Part shown: positions 18,359 to 27,570 of the stretch, piece after piece
Position numbering within the stretch: the stretch's first letter is position 1
How the letters are laid out: every line of letters starts with the position of its first letter
Assembly: GCA_016928775.1 (NCBI GenBank)
Contig: JAFGKD010000091.1
Location: forward strand, 23,770-87,769
Length of the DNA: 64,000 nt
Direction: 5' to 3'
From: Candidatus Zhuqueibacterota bacterium
GTDB taxonomy: Bacteria > Zhuqueibacterota > Zhuqueibacteria > Residuimicrobiales > Krinioviventaceae
Translations under genes and position numbers: made by a program
The notes under the pieces: generated by a model
What the model was told of the DNA's origin: nothing
Database searches by the model: none
Seen by the model: only the letters and a program-made list of their open reading frames with translations

Positions 18359-20677
18359 CTATTTCAGATAAAATACTTTTTGTGAGATATTTTCGACGTG
18401 GCCGTCAGTTGTCTGCATCGATAATGTGATGATGTAAAATCCTGAACTCACGGGTAAACCATTTTCATCTTTTGCGTTCCAGACAATCTCCGTTGATTGA
18501 TGCGGTGTCAACGGAAAAGAGCGGACGTTTTGTCCCAGGATGTTGTAAACTCGGACCTGGCCGTGTACTGCGTCAAAAGCATCCACCATTATTTTTATCA
18601 CAGGATTAAAGGGATTGGGAAAGCAGATCAATTTTTTTGCCAGACTTGCACCGCCATCTTGCAGGAAAATCTGTGTCTGGCCGCCGAGGCCGGCGTAATG
18701 AATTTTCAACCGAATCGAATGCGGAGCAGGTGTTGTGAGCTGAAACGTGACAATATAGCGATCCTGATAATCCATACGCGCGACATCCAGCAGAATATCG
18801 CGGAAATTGCCGTAAATGTCGTAAAAGTTGCCGCCCGTTGGCAGAATGATCGGATTAAACCAGTCGGTTTGCAAGTACTCCGCCCCCACGCCATGTACCC
18901 GGATATCCATCTCCAACATACGATTGACGATTTGTTCCTGAGTAAAATTATGCTCCGGGTAGGGTTCGTCCGTCACCCAGATGATAGTTCTTTTGCTGCC
19001 TGGTCGCCAGGAAAGCTCGCTGGCCTTGTACAAGGCAGAGGGAGAATCTTCCTCACCGCCCCACAGCACAATACCTGCGAGACGCTGTTTCATCAGTTCG
19101 ATGTCATTGGTGAAATCCCAGACGTCATCGACGGTCGTGCTAAAGGTCACCACAGCGACGCGGAAATCAAAGCCGCCCTCGCGCAAACTGTCGGCAAACT
19201 CGCCGAGATGATCTCGAACATCCGCGATGTTGTCGCCCATACTGCCGGAACAATCCAGCACAAAACAAACATCAACCAGCCGCGAACCGCCGCCAAATTT
19301 ATCCAAAACAAATTCGTGTACGCGCTGCTCGTTTTCATAAAGAAATATGTTTTCCTTGTGCAGATTTAAAAGCCGCTGCCCGGTTTCTTCCTTTTCCGCT
19401 TGGAAAACCAGGCTCACTTCCGGATAATTATTGGTGATGATGGAATCAATCGCGACGGTTAGTCCCTCGTCAGAAACAGGTGTCGCCGGAATAAAGATGG
19501 TGCGAGTGAGCCGATCGTAAAGCCGGCTGTTGTCCATACAGTTGAGCGTGATCGGGACAATCATGTCCTCGTATCTTTCCTTGGAGGAGATGGCAAGATT
19601 TTCAAAAGCACTGCTTTGGGGAGCCACGGAAAAGGTCCCGGATTTTAAGGTTCCTTCAAATTCATCAGGGAATTGTACGTCGATGGAGAGATTGTTCAGC
19701 GGACTGCTACCGGTGTTCATGGCGCGGACAATGGTGTTGAGAGTCCGCGGAAAAAGGATACCATTTTCCATTGACAAAGCCGATGGCATGTTCCAGCGCA
19801 TAAAAACTTGCGATGAAAAGTCGGGCTGTAAAAGTCTCACTGTCAGGCGATACAGCACTTCTGATTGCGGCTGTATTTCACGTTCTCTCCAGACAAGCTT
19901 TAGACACAAATCGTAAATGAGCTGCAATGGATTTGGTATAAATTCAGGCTCAAGATCGGCGTACAGCTCGGCCCAATTCGCTAAAATCATCTTGTCCGGT
20001 TTGTTGTCAGCAAGATTTACGCTGATCCCCAAACCATAAGGCTGCTGATGTCGTTCCCATATTTCAAAATCGGCCAGATCGCTTGTATCGAAATCCTGTA
20101 TTTTGTCAACAAACTGGTCGTTTATCTTCACATGGCCGTCGCCCCATTGGCCGAGCGCCGGATCAAACATCAATCCCAATCCAAGATTATGCACTTTTGT
20201 ATCACTGTTGTGCAACCGCAGGGTGATATTGAAGGTATTGTCAAAACTCCCCGGCTCCAGTTGAAACGTTAAGTAAATGGGGAACAAATCGACCTGGATG
20301 AGCAACGTATCTCCGTTTTGGCCCGGCATGATCCGGGTCAGATCGTGCATTATCTCATCGAGCCGCATCCATACACCGTCGATGGCAAAGAAAGGAAAAG
20401 AAGTGAGGGCATAGGGATGACCGAAGGAGAGCGTACACTTGTCATCAAATGGACTTGACGTCATGCCAGCCGTTGTACCCATGGTAAAATAGCCACCAAT
20501 CATCATGCTGTAGGAAAAGACGGCATTGCTGACACTTTTGCTGCCAAAATGGCCATTCTGAACATCCATGGATTTGGCGAGCGTGCTATTCGGCGCGATC
20601 ACGTCGAATGATGCTTTGTTGAGGGCGTGTAGCTCAAGTGAAAAAATGCAACACAAAACCACCGTAACCTGTTTCAT
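18359..20677 (-). CDS. Secreted vWA protein with type IX sorting tail
   Basis: CFVLDCSGSMGDN MIDAS; CFPNPFNPVIKI tail; signal peptide from MKQVTVVLCC (start 20677, GGGAGG SD). Confidence 0.82.
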   Translation of the reverse strand: MKQVTVVLCCIFSLELHALNKASFDVIAPNSTLAKSMDVQNGHFGSKSVSNAVFSYSMMIGGYFTMGTTAGMTSSPFDDKCTLSFGHPYALTSFPFFAIDGVWMRLDEIMHDLTRIMPGQNGDTLLIQVDLFPIYLTFQLEPGSFDNTFNITLRLHNSDTKVHNLGLGLMFDPALGQWGDGHVKINDQFVDKIQDFDTSDLADFEIWERHQQPYGLGISVNLADNKPDKMILANWAELYADLEPEFIPNPLQLIYDLCLKLVWREREIQPQSEVLYRLTVRLLQPDFSSQVFMRWNMPSALSMENGILFPRTLNTIVRAMNTGSSPLNNLSIDVQFPDEFEGTLKSGTFSVAPQSSAFENLAISSKERYEDMIVPITLNCMDNSRLYDRLTRTIFIPATPVSDEGLTVAIDSIITNNYPEVSLVFQAEKEETGQRLLNLHKENIFLYENEQRVHEFVLDKFGGGSRLVDVCFVLDCSGSMGDNIADVRDHLGEFADSLREGGFDFRVAVVTFSTTVDDVWDFTNDIELMKQRLAGIVLWGGEEDSPSALYKASELSWRPGSKRTIIWVTDEPYPEHNFTQEQIVNRMLEMDIRVHGVGAEYLQTDWFNPIILPTGGNFYDIYGNFRDILLDVARMDYQDRYIVTFQLTTPAPHSIRLKIHYAGLGGQTQIFLQDGGASLAKKLICFPNPFNPVIKIMVDAFDAVHGQVRVYNILGQNVRSFPLTPHQSTEIVWNAKDENGLPVSSGFYIITLSMQTTDGHVENISQKVFYLK

Positions 20678-20969
20678 ACAGTACCTCCCATGTTTTTGTG
20701 ATGTTATGTGATGTGGAGTACATACCTGGCATGTCAAGATTAATGCCACGATTCAGATGTTTTTCACACTGAAAATATAGCCATGATTTTTATAAAGATA
20801 AGCTCATCTGAACAGAAGCGATCACGCCGCAATTATTTATAATGTTTTCATTGTATACGAATATATTTCGTGGTATCTACTTATTTGCACGGTTGGGGGA
20901 GAGATTGCACGTGAAAGGAAGTCTAACTTTTTCTCAGGATACGTGATGTTTTGCGGATGGCGTAGCGTC

Positions 20970-21785
20970 TTAGAAACGGATCTGCAGGTTAACCAGGCAG
21001 AGTGCCGAGTTGTCTGGAGCGGGCTGCAAAGCCAATTTTGTGGCCTGGCGATCAGAGTGAAAATATATTAAATCAACTTGTGTGTAGAGCCAAATCGCCG
21101 CGAATGCGGTCCACAGGGCATTTCGTGTTTTGTAAGCAGAGTTATAGGGCGTATAAGATGCTGCGATATCGGCATCATTGATGGCACTCAGATAACGATT
21201 TTCTCGTCGACGGGTCAAATCCGTGGCATAAATGGCGGACGACAACGTCAGGGCACTGATAGCCGTCACGATAATGCCGCGTTTTTTTTCGCCCATCAAC
21301 ACATGACCTGTTCCGGGAAAGAGTAACGACGCCGGAATGCTCTTTTTATAATCACCCAATGTTTGACGGACTACAAAAACAGTGTCTCGAACGACACGCT
21401 CTTCAGGCGGTGAAATTGTCTCGGCAGCTTTTTCATGCTCAAACTCATCTTTGACAGTGTCGAAAAACTCGATGATTTTAGGTGAGGTTTGAATGGGATC
21501 TAACGTGCGGAGTGAATCGAGCTTGAGGATTTCAATAAAGCTCGCTTTGGCGTCCAACAGCTCTGATTTTGAATAATGCGCCACAGCCTTCATCTCGTGA
21601 ATGTTGATGAGCTGGTCTGTTCGATATCGATCGGGATTGGCAAGCGCTTTTTCCGCTGCCTCAATAACTGCATTGTAGTCAAAAGCACGCAGTTTTTGTT
21701 GCATGAAGGCGATATCGCTATCGGGATTTTGCCCGAACAAAAAGCAGGCATAAAAGCAAAACAAAAATAGGCACCTTTTAATCAT
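20970..21785 (-). CDS. DUF5683-like membrane protein with TPR-like N-terminal half
   Basis: SIPASLLFPGTGHVLMGEKKRGIIVTAISALTLSSAIYA; signal peptide; stop/start overlap with upstream kelch gene. Confidence 0.55.
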   Translation of the reverse strand: MIKRCLFLFCFYACFLFGQNPDSDIAFMQQKLRAFDYNAVIEAAEKALANPDRYRTDQLINIHEMKAVAHYSKSELLDAKASFIEILKLDSLRTLDPIQTSPKIIEFFDTVKDEFEHEKAAETISPPEERVVRDTVFVVRQTLGDYKKSIPASLLFPGTGHVLMGEKKRGIIVTAISALTLSSAIYATDLTRRRENRYLSAINDADIAASYTPYNSAYKTRNALWTAFAAIWLYTQVDLIYFHSDRQATKLALQPAPDNSALCLVNLQIRF

Positions 21786-23083
21786 TTCACCAGCAATAGT
21801 TTTCGAGTCTGAGTCCCGAATTCAGTTGTCAGGGTGTACAAGTAGACGCCGCTTGGCGCCGGACTATTTTCCGAGGTATAGCCATCCCACGTGTAATGAT
21901 GAACACCGGCAGCCAATTTGCTCTGTACGAGTGTGCGGATCAGCCTGCCATTCGATGAAAAAATGTCCAGTCTAATTTCTTCGCTTCTGGTCAATTCAAA
22001 TTCAATGGTGGTCGATAAATTGAAGGGATTGGGATAGTTCTGTTCCAGTCTGAAGGTTGAAATAACCTCTTTTTGCTCAACACTATTATCAAGAGGATTA
22101 AGCAGGGCCTCCACACTACCCAGCACTTCATTGTATTCGTTCACGCCGCCAAAGACATAAATTACCGAATCAATAGCCGCAGCAACCAAATCTTTTCGCG
22201 CTCGTTGAAGAGGTGGACCAACATCGTGCTGATAGCCGTATGGAGTTATAATGAATTTACTCACCACGTTGAGCGCCTTTTCAGCGGCATCGTGACCGCC
22301 GATCAAATACACTGTGTCCAGTGCCGTTTGAACAGCTTTCATAGCCGAGCGCGGACGGGGCAAATCCGGAAAAACGCGAATTGAATTCTCATTTACAGCG
22401 GGTGGATCCTGTTCCCAATCCAGTGTGTCCAGGTTAATTCTATACACCCGATTCGAGACAACCCCGCGTACGCCACCAAAAATAAAAAGATTGCTATTCA
22501 CCAGGATAGATGCCTGGCTATAGCGTGACTGGCCAGCGAATATGCGATTTTGTCCCAGGCTCCTGCCTGTCGCCAGGTCAAATATCGTAATATAGCCCAT
22601 GTTGAGCTCGGGATTGTTGCCGTTATACCCTCCCAGGATGATCAAATAATGTTGCCAAATCTCACCCGTCGATCCGATTCGATTCAATATCGGATCCGAC
22701 GGATAAAGTTTACCCGCATTGCCAAACGTCCATGTTTCCATAGCCGTGACGGTCTCTCGGCGCTGACCTGATCTGCCACCAACAATATAGACTGTATCCT
22801 GGTAGAGTCGCGCGACAAAATTGCTCCGTGGAAAAAGCATCTCGCCGGCGATTTGCCAGCGTGAACCAACGGCAGCGGATGGATCGTAAACCTGAATCGT
22901 ACGCGTCGCTGCTCCTTCTACTTCGGCATAACCGCCAAAAATATATATTTTATTGTCGCGGGTGATCACCTCGGCCCCGGCTACCTGCCTGAGCATTTGA
23001 TCGATGATCTGCCATTTTTGACTTGCTACCGCCAAAGATGGCAGTAGAAGGACGATGCCAATTTTTACAAATATTTTAGCCAT
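21782..23083 (-). CDS. Secreted kelch-repeat protein with type IX sorting tail
   Basis: Repeated (I/V)Y(I/V)(F/V)GG motifs; QNYPNPFNLSTTIEF tail ending LLLVK. Confidence 0.85.
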   Translation of the reverse strand: MAKIFVKIGIVLLLPSLAVASQKWQIIDQMLRQVAGAEVITRDNKIYIFGGYAEVEGAATRTIQVYDPSAAVGSRWQIAGEMLFPRSNFVARLYQDTVYIVGGRSGQRRETVTAMETWTFGNAGKLYPSDPILNRIGSTGEIWQHYLIILGGYNGNNPELNMGYITIFDLATGRSLGQNRIFAGQSRYSQASILVNSNLFIFGGVRGVVSNRVYRINLDTLDWEQDPPAVNENSIRVFPDLPRPRSAMKAVQTALDTVYLIGGHDAAEKALNVVSKFIITPYGYQHDVGPPLQRARKDLVAAAIDSVIYVFGGVNEYNEVLGSVEALLNPLDNSVEQKEVISTFRLEQNYPNPFNLSTTIEFELTRSEEIRLDIFSSNGRLIRTLVQSKLAAGVHHYTWDGYTSENSPAPSGVYLYTLTTEFGTQTRKLLLVK

Positions 23084-23149
23084 TATCTATACTGCTTGTC
23101 ATTTCAACATACCTATTCTTTGTCACTTTTGCAAATACCATACCTTATT

Positions 23150-24673
23150 TTATGGATTTAATGTTTGTTCAATAAAACTATATGAAAAATAAAAAGTATC
23201 GCCGGCAGCGATTGAAAATTCTTCATTGATGCGCCCATGTTGTTTATTTTCAACAGTTAATACATGCTGACCGGGCGGTATGATTATCGGCTCAAAGGGT
23301 GTTTGTCCTAATATTTCACCATTCAAATAAATATCACCCCATGGATAAACATTGCACGCCAAAACGCTGTACAGTGTTGCGGTGAGATGATACTCTTTTT
23401 CGGACTCGATACGCAAATTTTGCACAAAAGTTGGAAATTGCGGGTGTCGTAGCTGAATCTCGTGCTCACCCGGTTCCAACAAAATAGCATCTTGCAACGG
23501 TGTGGTGTATCTGCGCTCGCCATTGATATAAACATGCGCCCACGGCTGACACTGGATGGTCAACCGGCCTGGAACTTCTGATGTGTCAAAGATCTGATTT
23601 TCGACTTCAATGAGCGGATCCGCTGCAATTAACGCTCTTTCAGCTGTGGAGTCCATTGCTGTCTCTATTGCTGCGCTGTTGGATGGCGGGCGAATGACAA
23701 GTGAATCCAGCACCCCGACATTTTTCTTCGATGCCAATGGCTCTTTCGCCTGGTGCGAAAAAATAAACCACAGAGAGATAACAAGAGCAATCACGGCAAG
23801 GCCGGCGACAAGTTTTGCGGGAAAAAGTCGATGTCTTACTATCGGCTTTTCAGTCCCGCTCTCTTCGCTATCGCCGAGCAGCGCTAATGCAGCTTTTGCC
23901 GAAGGTAAACGGTTTTGCCTGTTTTTCTGCAGGGCAGAATTGATGACCTGGCGAATGCTTGCGTCCTGGATTTCAGTCTCTTGCACTGAAATCTTTTTCA
24001 TAAAGATGTTATTCAATGTGGCCCCGACATCATTGCCCAGGAAAGGATTGACACCGGTGAACAATTCATAGGCGACAACACCCGCAGAAAAAAGATCGCT
24101 TTGCACGGTGAGCTTTTCTCCTCGGACCTGCTCCGGTGACATATAGCTTGGTGTCCCCACAATGCTCGTCTGTTGTGTGAGAGCAGCGTCACCATGCACC
24201 AGAGCCAGGCCAAAATCGGCGATTTTGAGAACATTATTGTCATCAAGCAAAATATTTTCCGGCTTGATGTCACGATGAATAACATGGTGATCATGTGCAT
24301 AAGCAAGACCACGAAAAAGCTGCACAAGAACAGCTTTTTTTTCTGTCTCGGATAAATGTCCTGATTTGATCATTTCACGGAGATTGCGGCTCTCGAAATA
24401 CTCGAAGGATATATAAAAAAACTGGCCTTGCGTACCAAAATCAAGCACTTTGATAATATTGGGATGATCCAATTGGGCCAATGTTTTGGCCTCCCGCTGG
24501 AAACGCGGCAGCATAGCTGGATCGGTTACTTTTTCCCGATCCAGAGTTTTGAGGAAAATGCGTTTACCGAGATAGATATGATGGGCACTATAAACCGAAG
24601 CGCCGAGATCTTTTTTCAAACACCCAATGATCTCAAACTTGTCAAACAAAATATTTACACTGTCTTCTGTCAT
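23150..24673 (-). CDS. Ser/Thr protein kinase with C-terminal PEGA-like domains
   Basis: HRDIKPENILLDDNN, DFGLA, GTPSYMSPEQ; single TM; two PEGA-like repeats (AHVYINGERRYTTP, GDIYLNGEILGQTP). Confidence 0.92.
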   Translation of the reverse strand: MTEDSVNILFDKFEIIGCLKKDLGASVYSAHHIYLGKRIFLKTLDREKVTDPAMLPRFQREAKTLAQLDHPNIIKVLDFGTQGQFFYISFEYFESRNLREMIKSGHLSETEKKAVLVQLFRGLAYAHDHHVIHRDIKPENILLDDNNVLKIADFGLALVHGDAALTQQTSIVGTPSYMSPEQVRGEKLTVQSDLFSAGVVAYELFTGVNPFLGNDVGATLNNIFMKKISVQETEIQDASIRQVINSALQKNRQNRLPSAKAALALLGDSEESGTEKPIVRHRLFPAKLVAGLAVIALVISLWFIFSHQAKEPLASKKNVGVLDSLVIRPPSNSAAIETAMDSTAERALIAADPLIEVENQIFDTSEVPGRLTIQCQPWAHVYINGERRYTTPLQDAILLEPGEHEIQLRHPQFPTFVQNLRIESEKEYHLTATLYSVLACNVYPWGDIYLNGEILGQTPFEPIIIPPGQHVLTVENKQHGRINEEFSIAAGDTFYFSYSFIEQTLNP

Positions 24674-24688
24674 CAGTTAAGTGACCAC

Positions 24689-26167
24689 CTATTGACCGTC
24701 AATTTCTTTGAGTTTTAATTGCACCCATCGCACCGAGACGCCCAAAGATTGTGCGGTTCGCGTTCGATTACCATCAAACTCCTTCAAGCGACTGAGCAGT
24801 ATTTCTTTTTCGATTTCTTTCAAAGCGCCAAAAAAAGTCCGATGTCTGCTATCCTCCTCCAAGATAATATGCTCCGGTTCAAGCGTTTCGCCATCACATA
24901 AAATGAGTGCGCGATGCAGCACATTTTCAAGCTGACGAACGTTGCCCGGCCAGTCGAAATCCAGCAACCTGTTCAGCGTTGCTGCTGGCAAGCCAATTTT
25001 TCTCTTTTGTTTGTTTATAAAATGCTGTGCCAAAAGCAGTATATCCGAACGGCGCTCTCGAAGCGGCGGCAGCGTGATCGGAAAAACATTGAGCCGATAA
25101 TACAAGTCTTCGCGAAATCGGCCTTCATCGACAAGCTGCTTGAGGTCCTGATTTGTCGCGGTAATGATTCGAACATTGACTTGCTTGACCTGGGTGTCGC
25201 CGAGGCGGATGATTTCCTGACTTTGTACGACGCGTAGCAACTTGGCCTGCGTAGCAGCAGACACATCACCGATCTCGTCCAGGAAAAATGTGCCGTCAGA
25301 CGCCACTTCAAAAAGCCCTTTTTTGTCCGAGGCTGCGCCGGAAAAAGCCCCTTTTTTATAGCCGAAAAGCTCGCTCTCGAGCAGAGTGTCGGGAATCGAT
25401 CCGCAAAATTGCGCAATAAACGGCTTGTCCTTGCGACTGCTCAGTTTGTGAATCGCCTGCGCCGCCAGGTCTTTGCCCGTGCCACTTTCGCCCAACAATA
25501 AAACCGTGGCATCGGTTTTGGAAACCCGGTGAATGAGGTCTGCCACGCGTTGCATCGCCGGACTTTTACCAACCATATCCGGAATCGTATGTCTCATCTC
25601 GAGTTGATTGCGCAGAATCTGATTTTCATCGGTTAACGATTCCATGGTCATGATTTTATCCAGGGCCAGCGAAACCAAATTGGAGAAAAATTCGAGAAAT
25701 TTTAAATTTTCTTCAGTAAAGCCGGCGCGGTCGCCCTGACTGTCAAGAAGAATGACCCCCCAGATATGGCTGTTCAAAAATATGGGCACACCGATAATGG
25801 ACTTTATATCATGAATCTGAATGCTCTGAAATTGCGAAACAGTTGGGTCGCTGGTGACATCATGATACAGACACGGTTTTTGTGTGTCAATCACCCGGTT
25901 CAAAATACCGGACGAAAAGACGGTTAAATCCGAGATATCTTCTTTTTCAACATTGCGCGCTGCAATGATGACAAAATTATTGCCCTTTTCCCGCTTGGCG
26001 AATAAACCGCGTTCCGCATGCAACACATCAATGGCGAGGTCCAGAGAATCTGCCACCAGATTTTCATGATAGGTGGCATTATTCAGCATTTTGCTAATTT
26101 GCAGCAAAGCGTCAAACTGCTCTTGACGTAAATTTTCGAGATTTTTGACTGAAAGCTCTCTTGTCAC
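24689..26167 (-). CDS. Sigma54-dependent activator, GAF-AAA-Fis
   Basis: GAF N-terminus; Walker A GESGTGKD; GAFSGA loop; Fis-type C-terminal HTH. Confidence 0.92.
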   Translation of the reverse strand: MTRELSVKNLENLRQEQFDALLQISKMLNNATYHENLVADSLDLAIDVLHAERGLFAKREKGNNFVIIAARNVEKEDISDLTVFSSGILNRVIDTQKPCLYHDVTSDPTVSQFQSIQIHDIKSIIGVPIFLNSHIWGVILLDSQGDRAGFTEENLKFLEFFSNLVSLALDKIMTMESLTDENQILRNQLEMRHTIPDMVGKSPAMQRVADLIHRVSKTDATVLLLGESGTGKDLAAQAIHKLSSRKDKPFIAQFCGSIPDTLLESELFGYKKGAFSGAASDKKGLFEVASDGTFFLDEIGDVSAATQAKLLRVVQSQEIIRLGDTQVKQVNVRIITATNQDLKQLVDEGRFREDLYYRLNVFPITLPPLRERRSDILLLAQHFINKQKRKIGLPAATLNRLLDFDWPGNVRQLENVLHRALILCDGETLEPEHIILEEDSRHRTFFGALKEIEKEILLSRLKEFDGNRTRTAQSLGVSVRWVQLKLKEIDGQ

Positions 26168-26168
26168 G

Positions 26169-27389
26169 TTATTCTACCACTTTAAATGCCGCCGGTTTGG
26201 AGCGGGACCGATTGTTAAATTCATCAACACACCAGATTTCCCACAAGTACTCTGCTGCCATGTTTAATTCAGCAACAACTGAACTGGTATCCGGAGGAAT
26301 CGATTGCGCCTCCCATACAAGTTCGGGCGCAAAATCATCATCCGTATAAATCTGGATGTGATAGCTAAAGGTAAAACGAGGATCAAATTGTCGCCATTTT
26401 AGCGTGACTGTTTTACCCACCTCTTCACTGTTGGTTGGCGATTCAATTTCAATTTCGTCGGTGATCACCCGCGCGATACGTTCCCGACCAAGCTGAAAGG
26501 TGTATCCATAACGATCAACAATATGGAGATTGAAATCATGCCCGGCCACATTTTGCATCGAAAACAATCCCAGATCCAAAGCCGAAAATGTGCGTTCAAA
26601 CAGCTTGTCCAGAACATTGTATTCGAGAGCGGCTTTTATATTGAGAGGATCACATATGATATAGACCGAGTCAATGTCGCCTTCAGAATCCAAAAGCTGC
26701 GCTTTTGTCTCCATCGTAAAGGTCTGATCGCGCCCGTAGTGATTTATGGTCACGCAGCACAACGAAAAGCCGTTCAATACGGGATTTGCATTCAAAAAGG
26801 CATCCTGGACGACCGGTTCATTCTCCGGCCACTCGATGTCGATTTCAATCGTTCGATACCCGTCCTTTTCAAATATCAGCAGACCATCCCGTTGAACAGG
26901 CTGTTCAAACAGATAAAAGCCGCTTTGATCGGTGAACGTGTATTGCTGTCCCGGTTGCCAGGTAACTTTGACCCCGGCTATCGGGCTGGGCGGCGGACGT
27001 TGTGTTGAAACTCGGCCGCTCAATATCGGCTCAGGACGCAAGGACATATCAACCTCAACAATATCGCGATTTTTCCACTCGACCCGAATAGAGTCCGCAA
27101 TAAATCCGGCTTTGGAAAAATGTAGCCAGCCATCCCGAGAACTGATTTTTTCAAAAACATAACGTCCATCGGCACCTGTGTGCGTGACAAGACTACTGTT
27201 CCATACAACTTGCACATCCTGTAGAAATAAAGCCGGAGTTGTACGCGATTGCACTGTGCCCCCGAGCGTGGCCCATTGAACGGTCGAATTTTGTGGATCA
27301 AGCGGATTTTTATGCGGCGCGTTGCAAGCCAGGCTCAGCAAAAATGTGGCCAGAGCACCCAGCAGAATATGTCGTTTGGGTTTCGCCAT
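26169..27389 (-). CDS. Lipoprotein with carboxypeptidase-regulatory-like domains
   Basis: Lipobox LLSLACN; repeated G-V-V-W/TxxGxYxFE beta-sandwich units. Confidence 0.65.
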   Translation of the reverse strand: MAKPKRHILLGALATFLLSLACNAPHKNPLDPQNSTVQWATLGGTVQSRTTPALFLQDVQVVWNSSLVTHTGADGRYVFEKISSRDGWLHFSKAGFIADSIRVEWKNRDIVEVDMSLRPEPILSGRVSTQRPPPSPIAGVKVTWQPGQQYTFTDQSGFYLFEQPVQRDGLLIFEKDGYRTIEIDIEWPENEPVVQDAFLNANPVLNGFSLCCVTINHYGRDQTFTMETKAQLLDSEGDIDSVYIICDPLNIKAALEYNVLDKLFERTFSALDLGLFSMQNVAGHDFNLHIVDRYGYTFQLGRERIARVITDEIEIESPTNSEEVGKTVTLKWRQFDPRFTFSYHIQIYTDDDFAPELVWEAQSIPPDTSSVVAELNMAAEYLWEIWCVDEFNNRSRSKPAAFKVVE

Positions 27390-27570
27390 TTGTTTCCATT
27401 AATACTATAGGTATCGAAAAATACTGAAAAGTTTTTTTTTTCAAAAGGAAAAGTTACCGAATTATAACAAGGTTTCCAACTCATTGCTTGTATCGAAAAA
27501 TAAACCTTGATTTTTACGATCTTGTGTCCTAAACTAAACGTTTGATTTTGGAACAAATTGACTGGACATA

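Noticed and set aside
18497-19369. 290-aa + strand ORF
   Set aside because: Antisense to the 18359 vWA gene; no start context or family resemblance.
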